Shown in pieces: positions 47,498 through 59,815 of a DNA stretch of 64,000 nucleotides. This DNA comes from Artemia franciscana (Eukaryota; Arthropoda; Branchiopoda; Anostraca; Artemiidae): contig NC_088867.1 of assembly GCF_032884065.1 (NCBI RefSeq), positions 25,932,662-25,996,661 of the forward strand, given 5' to 3'. The notes under the pieces were generated by a model, which did no database searches, was not told the origin of the DNA, and was given only the letters and a program-made list of their open reading frames with translations. Positions within the stretch are counted from its first letter, which is position 1, and each line of letters begins with the position of its first letter. A program made the position numbers and the translations under genes.

Positions 47498-49435
47498 ATC
47501 ACTGAAGTGAAAGAAATAGAAAAATGCAGGTTAATGTGAGGCAATGAAATTTAGAATCAATTTGATTGGGTAAATGGTTAATTAAATAGCCTTTTAATCA
47601 AGCATAAACATATGTAGCTACTTTAAGGAGATAAAATAATGTTGTAATTCGATATATTCTTCAAGGAAAATATGATTGAACTCAAACCCTGATATTAGCA
47701 TATGTAAAGGTCTTCAGATAGGCTTATGGCTGCATCTCAAATGTTTGACCTGATAGAGCAAAATGAATGTGATATTCGGACTCAGAACACCAAAATTAGT
47801 CTCAATCAGTTGAGAAACCCCTGGCGTGGCTATTACCCAGTGTAATGATTACCCAATTTATTCAGAATTTTTAACTCTTCGTGAAACGATTGATCCTCCA
47901 TTCTAAGTAACATAATTTTGAAAAAATATCTTCTAGTTTCGTATGCAAAGACATCAAGCATGTGCCCTCCCCGAAATCTCAGGATATTTAGGATCACTCT
48001 TTATTTTTTTTCTATAGCATGTGCTTCTTTTTGCATTTTTTTTTCAAACAGGCCTCTTCGAAATAGACTTCTGCGCCCATAGTTGATACCATTTTCTCTT
48101 TTATTGTTAATTCTTACATTTGTTTTTCTATGCTAAATTATACACAGAAAATTATTTGTTTGAATAAATCCTATAACCTCCTCCTGTGAAAACTATCCTG
48201 GCAAAACTTTCCACGGTATTTAGGTTGTACTGGAAACACCACTTATTTATTATGACTACTCCTTGCTTGCATTAACAGTTACCCACGCTTGAAGTCTTAG
48301 GTCATATAAGTTTTCATCAAAGCTTAAATTTATTTTCCCAGAAAGATAAAATGGGGAAATATTACCTCCTTGGCAATCAATTATTTTCAGGCTCCACGAG
48401 CTTGGTCGAATAATTTGCACGGTCAGGACTTTTAATGTGCTCATCCTTTCAGTAGTTGTTTATTGTTGTATACCAATATGAAAAGCATTAACAGTTTGCT
48501 ATATTATCAAATCAATTTTGAAGATTTCTTTACTGATTTTAAAAATTTATATTTTACTTAGATAACAGTCCGGTAGTGTAATAAAAGAATGGATATGTGA
48601 ACACAGCCTGAATTTTAGGAGCGGGTGGGGAAGGGATCAGATGATCGTGTCTCATTTGAAATTTTTCAAAACCCAAGGTTCCGTTCCAAATACCAAAAAT
48701 AATTCTAAAGAGATTCCTGCGAACCGATTTTGGTACCAGAAGGTACTTTTCCCTCTTATTCTCCCCTTTTAATGAAGCTAATTTATCTTTCACATTGAGA
48801 AAGCCTGTTCCAGGGATTTATATAGGGCTCTGATCCAGGAATACCCAAAGTCCTAGATTTTCTTGAATTTCTGGGCGCTCCTTATTCAAATTACAAAAAA
48901 ACAGATTATCATTGACACCACCCTCACCCCTTGAAAAAATTCTGCGTACGTACTGGATTTGGCATCCAACATATATTTGAATATAAAAAAATACAGCCAA
49001 AAAACTGAAGTGTGACATACTTTGTTGTTTTACATTTTAATTGCCAATTGTAGGGAATTTATAATATTCGTTACCAAGGAAGGTTTGATTTGACTAAGAT
49101 TTATCTTTCCGGTGATGTCAGAGCGATAAGTTCAAAAGTCACTTGTTTTTCTGGTATTACATATTTCAGATATGTTGGACAAATTGCTAGCTTGTGTACG
49201 GTTATGGTGACATTTTTTGAAAAAATATGTCTTCATTAAAACTTTTGCTCTGTTCAATAATTTTTCGTTGGTTGAGGAATTCAGATTAAGCAAACAAATA
49301 CAATTTTTAGGTACCTCAAGCAAATACTCGTCATGGTTGCAGCGGTAGCTGCAACCTAGTAAACCATTTCAAATAGTAACTAAAATCTTAAAAACTAGTT
49401 TTGAAAAAAATGTCTAGCGAAAAAAATTAGCATGA
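47498..49435. other. Unassigned sequence
   Basis: A 62-codon minus-strand frame (48256-48444) looks protein-like but has no family match I recognise. The TGCGTACGTACTGGATTTGG motif near 48945 belongs to the short repeat at 21100 and 23020. No exon is called. Confidence 0.35.
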
Positions 49436-49439
49436 GCCC

Positions 49440-49640
49440 CAATGGCATATCCAGAATTAATTTTTTGTTTAGGGGGGAGGATTTTTTTTTGGGGGGGGAG
49501 GGTGATTGGGTTACCAAGAAACTTTACAAAACGCATAAACAATTTAGTTATGTATATTTGGTACTTATTATGCTTCGAAAAAAAAATTTCGGGGGGGGGG
49601 TCAAACCCGGTAAACGCCCTGGATACGGCCTTGCTTAAAC
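49440..49640. mobile_element. Family-3 MITE
   Basis: Left AATGGCATATCCAGAATT and right CCCTGGATACGGCCTTGC, with a G-rich interior. No matching flanking duplication. Confidence 0.55.
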
Positions 49641-49898
49641 CCCCAAAAATGACCTCGTGTCGAAATGAAAAATAAACCATCTGAATTGCCATCGTACGGA
49701 AAGTCATACACGAAACATACAGTCCTTCCCCATCTTGAGCTACAGGGAAAATAACTTTTTTGCATGGGAAATAGTGATGTTTCTCCTTTTTGTTCTTCAT
49801 GTCTTGTTTTTATTGGCCATTAGTGGGGTACCAAAACATCATAGGGAGATATTAAAGGGTTCATTCGTAAGCTAAGGTTTATATTTACGTGCTTTTTT

Positions 49899-52014
49899 AA
49901 ACGAACATAAATTATTCTGTATATGAAAGGGGTTGTCCCCACCTCAGTGCCCCACTCTTTACGCTAAGTTGTGAGAAAGAGTCAAACTTTAGCGTAAAGA
50001 GCAGGGCATTGAGGAGGGGACAGCCCTTTCATATGCGGAATAATGTCTGTTCCTTTTAAGTTTTAATGTCGCTCCATACTTTCAGTTGTAAAAACTTGTT
50101 TTTTATTCAATTTCTGAACGTTCTTGAATTAACTCATGTTTTGATTTTGACCCACCGCACATGAATAATTAAAACAAAATTTGCTTATTATTTTTGGCTA
50201 AATGGCTTTCTCGTAGTTTTGATCGGACGATTTTGATAAAAAAAAAGGGCTGGGTGAGGAGGCCTAGTTGCCCTCCAATTTTTGGTTACTTAAAAAGGCA
50301 ACTAAAACTTTTTATTCTTTTACGAACATTTTCATTAGTAATAAATATACCTAACATACGAAATAACTTACGTAACGAACTCCTATACTCTGTATATGAA
50401 AGGGGATGTTCGCTCCTCAATGCCCCGCTCTTTACACTAAAGTTTGGCCCTATCTCACAACTCTACTTTTTATAACAATAAAACAACTTTAGCGTAAAGA
50501 GCGGGGCGTTGAGGAGGTAACAGCCCCTTTCATATACAGAGTAATTTCTGTTTGTTTTAAGTTTTAATGTCGCTCCTTACTTTCAGTTGAAAAAACTTGT
50601 TTTTTTATTGAATTTCCGAACGTTTTTGAATTAATGCATGTTTTGATTTTGGCTCTCCGCACATGAATAATTAAAACGAAATTTGCATATTAATTTTGTT
50701 TTGGCTAAATGGCTTTCTCATAGTTTTGATAGGACAATTTTGAGAAAAAAGGGGCGGAAGAGGAGGCCTAGGTGCCCTTCAATTTTTTGGTTCCTTAAAA
50801 ATGCAGCTAGAACTTTGAATTTTTTAACGAACGTTTTTGTTAGTAATAAATATACGCAACTTACGAATTAACTTTCGTAACGAGCTTGTATATTCGTATA
50901 TTTGAATTACGTATATGAGAGGGTTGGCCCCCTCCTCAATACCTTGCTCTTTACAATAAAGCTTTAATTTTATCGCAATTCTTTTATAAAAGACCCCTGA
51001 ATCACAAGGGTCGTAGAATAAATAGTTGAAATTACAAAAAATGCTTTAGCGTAAAGATCGAGGTATTTAGGAGGAGATGAACCTCCTCATATGTGTAATA
51101 ATTTATGTTCGTTTTAAGTTTTAATGTTGCTCCTTACATCCAGTTGAAAAAAAAACTTTTTCATATTTAGTTTTTCACTGTTTTTTTTCTTAAAGAATGC
51201 CAGAAATCCTGCGCCCCCTTCATGAAAATTCTCTTCCCCCAAATTCTCCATGGAAAGATAATTCCGATTCACCCCCTCCTCTCGACCCCCTCCACCTAAC
51301 CAGAAAAAATCCCCCTGAAAACGTCTGTACACTTCCCAATAACCATTACTATATGTAAACGATGGTCAAAGTTTGTAACTTGCAGCCCCTTTTCCGGGGA
51401 CAGTGAGGGAGTAAGTCACCCCCAAAGACATAGTAATTAGGTATTTTGACTAAGCTGAACAAAATGGCTATCTCAAAATTTTTTATCCGGTGACTTTTGG
51501 AAAAAATGAGCGTGGGAAGAGGCTTAGGTGCCCTCCGATTTTTTTTGGTCACTTACAAAGGGCACTAGAACTTTTAATTTCCGTCAGAATGAGCCCTTCC
51601 TCAACATTCTAAAAGCACTGGGTTGACACGATCACCCCTTGGGAAAAAACAACAAATAAACACGCACCCAGGATCGGTCTTCTGGCAAAAAATACGAAAT
51701 TCCACATTTTTGTAGATAGGAGCTTGAAACTTCTACTGTATGGTTTTCTGAAACGCTGAATGTGATGGTGTGATTTTTTAAAGATACTATAATGTTTAGG
51801 GGTGTTTCCCCCTATTTCCAAAATAAGGCAAATTTTCTCAGGCTCGAACTTTTGATAGGTTCGACTAAATTTGATGAAACTCATATATTTAAAAACAGCA
51901 TAAGAATTTGATTCTTGTGATATATAATTAGTATCGAAATTCCGTTTTTTAGAGTTTTGGTTATTATTGAGCCGGGTCGCTCCTTACTACAGTTCGTTAC
52001 CACGAGCTGTTTGA
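49899..52014 (-). mobile_element. Family-1 element with three fold-back modules
   Basis: Ends on the plus strand at AGCTGTTTGA before T (5' terminus). Modules lie at about 49900-50100, 50390-50610 and 50900-51150. The first two, with their intervening TTGATCGGACGATTTT blocks, are a tandem duplication of about 490 bp. The extreme 3' terminus is missing. Several short frames here are repeat-derived. Confidence 0.85.
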
Positions 52015-52421
52015 TTCGTCTTGATAAAACAATCAATACGTGCCATATGGCACCAACAACTGCACTTGTTGATGCAATTTCAAGAGTTGGGAGGCTGGAG
52101 AGCATACACTTTTATGATCCCCATGTTCAAATGAGATATGTTTTAATGAGATATACATTAAAAAAAGAAAACAAACACTATTCGCCATTCGCCTGCCAAG
52201 AAAGGCAATAAGCTTGGAAGGGCATGTGAGGTTATCACCCTCAGCTAATTAAAACCACATTCATATCACGCTACTCAACACAAAGAAACTCAACTGATGA
52301 AGGAAGAAAGAAAAAAAGAGAAAGAGAAAAGACAAGAAGAAGACAAAAAAAATTAACATCAAAATAAATCAGGGAAATGCCTTGAACAGAATAGCAGCCT
52401 GGAGCGGGCTTCACATCAAAA

Positions 52422-52810
52422 TCACTCATGAGATAAAAGAAACTTCTTTGCCCGTGACTTGAAGGCCGGAAGACTAGGCGCATTTTTCACACACTCGGGC
52501 AATATATTCCAAACATTTATGTTTATGACCGTAATGCCGAATCATAAAAGATGCCCGAGTGGTACTTCTGAACTCATGAGTTGAGTTATCAACTTTTGTT
52601 GTATTATGATCATGACGGTCTCTATTAAAAATAAAAAGATTTTCAAAAGCAGGGGTGAGCAGGCGATTCGAATATTTGTACGAGAAAATCGCGACTTGGT
52701 AATCTCGTATTTGGGATACATCCATTAACTTATTTGTTTAAAATGCTCACGAGCAGGAACCTCATCAGAAACATAAAATTCCGATAGTAATCTTACAGCT
52801 CTATTCTGAC
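52422..52810 (-). pseudogene. LINE ORF2 C-terminal fragment (CR1/Jockey-like)
   Basis: Minus strand: QNRAVRLLSEFYVSDEVPAR, frameshift near 52735, then MDVSQIRDYQVAIFSYKYSN, NTTKVDNSTHEFRSTTRASF, MIRHYGHKHK and, after another shift, LPAFKSRAKKFLLSHE to a TGA at 52422. This is the tail following the RT thumb in many LINE ORF2 proteins. The upstream RT core is absent. The element's 3' UTR probably continues to about 52230. Confidence 0.75.
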
Positions 52811-52905
52811 TTGTTATTTACAGCTCTATTAATAACTATTAACAGTTGTTAATACAGCTCTATTAACAACTGTTATTTATGTTTATATTAACAGTAAAAG
52901 TTAAA
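52795..52905 (+). repeat. Small tandem repeat with ACAGCTCTATT
   Basis: ACAGCTCTATT recurs three times with TAACAACTGTTA-type spacers that are themselves inverted, directly at the broken 5' edge of the LINE fragment. Confidence 0.6.
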
Positions 52906-54318
52906 TAAGAAAACTATTTTGGGGAAATTTAAAAAAAAGCTTGAAACGCTAAAGTATTTTCTTTTTCATTTAGTGTCATTTTTCCAGCGCTAGAGGGGTG
53001 TCGAAACACCATAGATAACTGTCTACGAGCTCATTTGAAAGCTAATGCGTACATCTATATACTTAGTATAAATCGTCCAGACGACACTATCATAAGGTGC
53101 CATACGACACCAAAGATAGACCTTTGTATCGTTTACTAATGAATCCTTCATTACATAAAGTCCTAATCCGGATACTAAAAACTTCTCTTCTCTCCTGAAT
53201 GCTCCCCGTGTCAGGCCCCTTAATAAGTGCAAATTAAAAAACGAGTTTTTTATGCCTAGTGAAACAAAAAAAAACGTTTTAAACCAAATTCAAAAATTAT
53301 TCAAGATTATTCTTACTATGTTTAAAATTTATCCTAATATTAAAAGTAATGTACAAAAGCACATTCAGGGAAATTTTGAAAAACAGCTTGAAATCCTGAG
53401 GTGCCTGTTTTTCTTTTATCCCCCCTAATGTAATAGTAATGTAATAGCCCAAACTTAGCCAACAATATAATTACCTCTTTTTAGTCTTTGACAAATTCCA
53501 AATCTTCATTTCAAAATCCATGTTCAGACACTATCTTCTATCGCTATGCGTAGCAAACTAAATTGAGTTTTATCTTTGTGGCTATGAAACTGGATTTTCT
53601 CAGCAAAATTCTTTAGTGTGTTCTCCATTGAATTGAATCAACTGAATAATGAACAAGTATCAAATATTTAATTAAAATTTACCTGTATCGTAGTTTGTTT
53701 CACGAAAGAACCTAACTTCACTTATTGAGTGTGTTCTGAATAATACACAAGTACCATCTTTACAGTATTGCGTAAGAGGCATTGCAATTATTTTCCATAA
53801 ATTCGAAATTGCAATAATCTCCGTAGGGCTACACATTTACAATTATTTTAATGTTCTTCAGTTATCTAAAATCTCTGTATATTTCGTTTAGGACGTTATC
53901 TCATAAGTAATTGAGTTTTTATTTGCAATTCCTCCGAGATACCTAGGATTCTATTCCCCTTTTTTATATGGTAAAATGTCCTTTTTTATGGACAATTTTA
54001 AGAGAGGTTGGAAGTAAAATCTATTTTTAATGCCCTATTTTAACTAAAACCCATGTTGACTTCTTCAATTTCTTCGACTATGTTGCATAATTGATTGTGT
54101 GCATCAAAAAAAGCTAAAAAAGAACTAAAATTAGCTTTAGGAAACAAGTTTATCTGTTGAAAGTAAAGAGCAATGCTGAAACTTGAAACCGACAAAGTTA
54201 TTGCCTCCCAGTTTACACAACATATAGCCTTGCAATCTGCTTCAAATAAACTGACTTGTGATATTTCCTTATGTTTCTAGAATATAGAAAAGCTAGCCCT
54301 TTACTGATTACTGACTAT

Positions 54319-54319
<1 letters not shown>
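52906..54319. other. Unassigned sequence
   Basis: 53712-53757 is a family-4 fragment (AACCTAACTTCACTTATTGAG). The remainder is AT-rich with no exon seen. Confidence 0.4.

Positions 54320-54392
<73 letters not shown>
54320..54392. repeat. 73-bp poly-T tract
   Basis: Uninterrupted T run, poly-A on the minus strand. It could be the tail of a minus-strand retroposed copy, but no recognisable source lies on its 5' side (54393-54530) and no flanking duplication was seen. Confidence 0.95.
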
Positions 54393-54396
<4 letters not shown>

Positions 54397-54885
54397 AATC
54401 CAAATTATATTCTGGAATTTACATGTTGCATAAACTATGAAGCAATATTTTTATTTGTTTTAAATTTCCACTTCGATCTTTAATTCCATGAAAACCTTAA
54501 AAAATAAATACTATAAGGAGGTATCTCCAACTCTGATATGGAAAGAAGAACATGACGGATTAAAATGCAGACGTTTTAGACCTCTTAGAAAGTTTTCTAA
54601 TTAAAAGAAAATTTCTTGTTTAATATTCATCTCCATCACTTTTCAGTGCATCAACCAAACTTTCAGCGTCATTTTTATGATGTTTTCATTTTATGATATT
54701 TTCATTTTTAAAAAGAGATTAACCATAAAATTCAAAAAGGACAGAAACGGGAAAAATCTGAACTCTGTCATAACTATTTCTTACCGAATCCAAACAATTA
54801 CAATGTGTACAGACCTAAATTTTGAAAAAAAACATAAATTTTGAAAAAAAACATACTAAATGTTTTTAGCGTAAAGTTGAAAATG

Positions 54886-54945
54886 TTTTAGCGTAAAGAG
54901 CGAGGTGTTGTGGAGGACTAACCCCCCTCATATACGTAATAATTT
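54886..54945 (-). repeat. Isolated family-1 fold-back arm
   Basis: A single arm whose exact reverse complement, 60 of 60 bases, lies at 55931-55990. Just upstream, AAATTTTGAAAAAAAACAT is directly repeated (54819-54851). Confidence 0.85.
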
Positions 54946-55261
54946 TCTCCTCACCATCTAACTAAGTGTTTGCAGTTGAACCGCAAAATTTTGAAAAAAA
55001 ACATAACAAATTTAAATCGAGTATGGGTGAACATCAGAAAAGTTTTTTAATCTATTTTACTGACAATATATGCTCAATACAGAAAAATCCTACACTAAGG
55101 TTTTTTAACAAAGGACTAGCCAGGTGTAAGAAATTCATCTATTTAGTATATAAGCCGAGCAATTATAAAATCCGTACCACAATCCTTTAATAACTCTTGG
55201 ACTATTTTTTCGGTTGCTAGTTCATCAATGTTTGCTGCATAATTTTTACGTGGTCAGTAAC

Positions 55262-55437
55262 AAGGGCGTATCTGGGATTTTGTTTGGAGAGGAGGTATGG
55301 GGTTTACAAAATAATGGAAGAACTTATTAAAACTTTGTTTATATGCATTTTGTTATGTTTTTATAAGTCGGATAAACATTTCGGGGAAATGGGCTGAGCC
55401 CAGTGCCCCCCCTCCCTGTATACGATCTTGGTCAGAA
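55262..55437. mobile_element. Family-3 MITE
   Basis: Left AAGGGCGTATCTGGGATTTT and right CTGTATACGATCTTGG are degenerate TIRs. The interior word AAGTCGGATAAACATTTCGGGG is shared with 40584 and 62100. Confidence 0.5.
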
Positions 55438-55904
55438 ACACGATAAGTTTTCACTCTAAATGAACAGTAACAGTCATGTGTCTACTTGTATCCGATCCAT
55501 TTTCACGGAAAACCACCTGTTCTTGATTGATTGGAAAGAGTTCTGGTTCCGCCAAATCAATTCAAATGCTTTTTTTCAAAAAGAAAAGTCGGTTTTGTTT
55601 AGATTCCTGTGCTAATGCACTAACATCCTTCAATAAGTGTAACCAATTCCAGACGCCAAAACGGAGTCCAGCAAGCTTTGAATCGAAATAATATCATATC
55701 AGGGATGCCTCTCCATTTGAAGGAGTGTATTAGTGCATTGTCCCTTTAGATTATTAGCAGTAACATAATCCTGCGTGGAAACTATGTTGACAAGGCATAC
55801 AAGGCAATTAAAAAGATTTCAAAGAAAAGTAGTGCTTCCTCCTTAGGGTATAAAGACATTTCACTCTTTGCCTCTATCAAACTGTCATGGTTCCTCTATA
55901 AGGA

Positions 55905-56200
55905 AAAACATTAAAACTTAAAACGATCAGAAATTATTACGTATATGAGGGGGGTTAGTCCTCCACAACACCTCGCTCTTTACGCTAAAATTCGAATTCT
56001 GTCCCAATTCCTTAAGAACGACTCCTGATACACTATGTTCGTTTAATTAGAACAATAAGAAGCTTTTTTAAAACACTAAAAAACTTTTAGCGTAAGAGCG
56101 AGATGGTGAGGAGGACTAACCCCTCCTCATATACGTAATAATTACTGTTCGCTTTAAGTTTTAAGATTGCTCCTTACTTTCAGTTGGAAAACTTGTTTAA
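55905..56200 (+). mobile_element. Family-1 fold-back module
   Basis: Left arm 55910-55992 and right arm 56075-56190, CTCGCTCTTTACGC against GCGTAAGAGCGAG. The arms here differ at several positions, unlike the perfect match of the left arm with 54886-54945. Confidence 0.8.
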
Positions 56201-57744
56201 CCTGTTTAAGTTTTTCTTTCTAAAAATATTTGAAAAATATAAAAAAAAAGGTTTTTGGAAGTAAATACGAAATATATTCAAGGCTTTACCCTTTTTGTAT
56301 CTTAAAGGAAAACTGCTAATTTTCTTTGAACTGATTAGTCTATGCACGATTGAAAAAAAAGAAGGAAAAAGGTCCCTCAATTGATTACGTCGAATATAAT
56401 TCAGGACGCTATTATAGACACACAAGCTACACTTTACATATACATTTGCAAGTAAATAATTGAAAAATGCAGTCATGAAATTACGCTGGGGCAGCATTAT
56501 TTTAAACCGTTTTATAATCCCTGATTGCACCTCTAAGTGCGATGAGTCACACCTACAGACTTACGATTAAAACTGAACTTAGTTTTCCAAGGAAGACTTT
56601 GAAAGAAATTTATGACCTACTAGAAATATATGTGGACTACAGAGCTTTTGTATACATTTCGTATACATTTTTGTATACATTTCGTATGTGTGATAGAAAA
56701 GAAAGAAACCTAGCAGTGCTGCATCACAAGTTGTGCAGGATACCAGGATCAAAGCACTTTTAATAAGATAAATCACAATTAATTGCTTAAGCCTAGAATG
56801 AATTTTAAGGACATGTTTGGAGGTTGCCCTTTTGTGCAATGTATCGGAAAGGGTTTAGAAATAAATTGTACCTGACTTTCAACAAAAATTTAAAAAATCC
56901 TGTTTCTGTCGGATATGGAAAACGGTGTCAGAAATTAAAAAAAAAACATTCAGGTCTTCTCAAAGTTCCAATTTGTTAGGTCTTTTTCGTTTTCCATGCG
57001 TAAGACCGTGGCTTGAAATATTAATCTTCTACCTGACATGGAGCACTCACTGACTTATTAGTTTATAATAGAGTACAAACAGCGTCTGTTTGGCGAGCTC
57101 TTTGCGCCTTGTTTTTAATGCCACCAGCAAAGGTTTCTTACGGTGTTTGAAGCAGGCAAAACCGGTTATTTAAGCCTGTTTCACTACGCACCAATGATTG
57201 TTAGATGTCTTGCGACTGTTTACCTGCTCGTGCAATGAAATGCTTTTTCCGCAATAGCTAATATCTATTCATGCAATTAATTTATGGATCTACTCAGCGA
57301 TCGTATGATCAGAAAAATGGATCCTAGCACAAAGTTTGTGCGTAGGTAGTGTTAGGTATATATAGAAATTACCTTTCAAGGTACTTTGGTTTTTGGCTTT
57401 ACACATGCAGCTATTTGAAGTTCAGTCTGTGTATGTGCTCGAGTGTGTGCTTATTCTGGTTTATTTCCAGCCTCATCTGGCTGTAATTCCAAAATGGTGT
57501 AGTTATTGCATTTTTTAATTTCAACTATTTCAGGCTAAGTAAGACAGACGCTTTGGTACTGCTTCTCACTAAGTTTCACTTCATAGTTTTAATCAATCAA
57601 AAAAGTCACACTTCTCAAAATTCTCGTAGACAAATTTACAAGCATTCAGATTATTAGCTGTTCTTAGTGCTTTAAAAAAAGCTTTTGAAAGATTTTTTCC
57701 GAACCACTGCTGAAGTCAGAACCGCATATAGAAAGATCGTCGCC
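56201..57744. other. Unassigned sequence
   Basis: Includes a minor direct repeat TTCGTATACATTTTTGTATACATTTCGTATG at 56657-56690. Its frames have no known domain. Confidence 0.4.
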
Positions 57745-57749
57745 CCTCT

Positions 57750-59815
57750 TGAACTAGTAAAAAAGAACTAAGAGCTCATATGGTATGAGCTCTAACAAAA
57801 TCCTAAGAACCAATAGATTGATTTGAAAGGAAAATCAGAGGCTTAATGCCGGTCGGGATTTAAAATAAGAGCTCTGAGTCACGATGTCCTTCTAAATATA
57901 AAAATTCATTAAGATCCGATCACCCACTCGTAAGTTATAAATACCTCATTTTTCTAATTTTTCCCCTCCCTTTAGCCCCCCAGATGGTCGAATCTGGGAA
58001 AACGACTTTATCAAGTCAATTTGTGCAGCTCCCTGACACGCCTACCAATTTTCATCGTCTTAGCACGTCCATAAGCACCAAACTTTCCAAAGCACTGAAC
58101 CCCTCCCCCCAACTCCCCCAAAGAGAGCGAATCCAGTCGGTTACGGCAATCACGTATCTACGACATTTACTTATTCTATCCACCAAGCTTCATCCCGATT
58201 CCTCCACTCTAAGCGTTTTCCAAGATTTCCTATTTCCCCCTAACAGATCTGGTCGGGATTTGAAATAAGAGCTCTGAGACATGAATTCCTTCTAAATATC
58301 AAATTTCATTAAGATCCGGTCACCCGTTCTTAAGTTAAAAATACCTCAATTTTTCTAATTCTTCCAAATTAACACTCCCCAGCTCCTCCAAAGAGAACGG
58401 ATCCGTTCCAATTATGTCAATCACGTATCTAGAATTTGTGCTTATTCTTCCCATCAAGTTTCATCCTGATCTTTCCACTATAAGCGTTTTCCAAGATTTC
58501 TGTTTCCCTCCTTCAACCCCTTATGTCCCCGGATCCAATTCGAGTCGAAAATGGATTATCTGAGACATAAAATCCTAATATATTAGGTTTCATTAAGATC
58601 CGATCACCTATTCGTAAGATAAAAATACCCCAATTTTCACGTTTTCTAAGAATTCCGGTTTCCCCCTCCAATTCCCCCCAATGTCACAGGATCTGGTTGG
58701 CAATTTAAAATAAGAGCTTAAAAACACAAGATCCTTCTAAATATCAAATTTCATTAAGATCTGGTCACCTGTTCGTAAGCTACAAATACCTCATTTTTCC
58801 GAATAACCCCCCCCCCCCAACTCCACCAAAGAGAGCGGATCCGGTCCGGTTATGTCAGACACGTATCTTACACTTGTTTTTATTCTTCCCATCCAGTTTC
58901 ATCCTTATCTCTCCGCTTTAAGTATTTTCTAAGATTTCCGGTCCCCCCAACTGCCCCTAATGACGCTGGATCCGGTTGAGATTTGAAATAAGAGATCCGA
59001 GTTACGAGGTCCTTCTAAATATGGAGTTTCATGAAGATCCGATCACTCCTTCGTAAGTTAAAAATACGTCATGTTTTCTAATTTTTCAGAATTAACCCCC
59101 AATTATGTCATTGTTCCAATTATGTCAGTCACGTATCTAAGACTTCTGTTTATTTTCCCCACCAAGTTTCATCCCGATCCGTCCACTCTAAGCGTTTTCC
59201 ATGATTTTAGGTCCCCCCCCCTCCCAAAATCCCCCAATGTCTTCAGATCCGGTCAGAATTCAGAATAAGAGCTTTGAGACACGATATCCTTCTAAATACC
59301 GAATTTCATTGAGATCCGATCACCCGTTCGTAAGTTAAAAATACCTCATTTTTTTAATTTTTTCAGAATTAAAACAACTACCCCAAAGAGAGCAGATACG
59401 TTCCGGTCATGTCAATCATGTATCTAGGACTTGTATTTATTTTTCTCACCAAGTTTCATCCCGATCCCTCCACTCTAAGTGCTTTCCAAGATTTTAGGTT
59501 TCCCCCTCCTAAATCCCCCCAATGTCACCATATCCGGTCGGGATTTAAAATAAGAGCTCTGAGACACGATGTCCTTCCAAACATCAAATTTCATTAAGAT
59601 CTGATCAACCTTTCGTAAGTGAAAAATACTTACATTTTTTCTATTTTTCCTAATTAACCGGCCCCCCACTCTCCCCCCCCCAGATGGTCAAATCGGGAAA
59701 ATAAAAATTTATAATTTAATCTGGTCCGGTCCCTGATACGGTTTCCAAATTTCATCGTCCTAGCTTACCTGGAAGTGCCTAAAGTAGCAAAAACGGGACC
59801 GACAGACCGACATTC
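57750..59815 (-). mobile_element. Family-2 element, left half of a head-to-head pair
   Basis: Starts with AACTAAGAGCTCATATGG and units marked GATCCGATCACCCACTCGTAAG near 57916, 58315, 58604, 58762, 59037, 59318 and 59602. It ends at GACAGACCGACA, short of the palindromic terminus, directly against the inverted copy. Confidence 0.85.

Noticed and set aside
48256-48444. 62-codon minus-strand frame with protein-like content
   Set aside because: No recognisable family, weak splice contexts and no supporting neighbour; not enough to call an exon.
54271-54483. ORF with a poly-Phe run
   Set aside because: Created by the poly-T tract.
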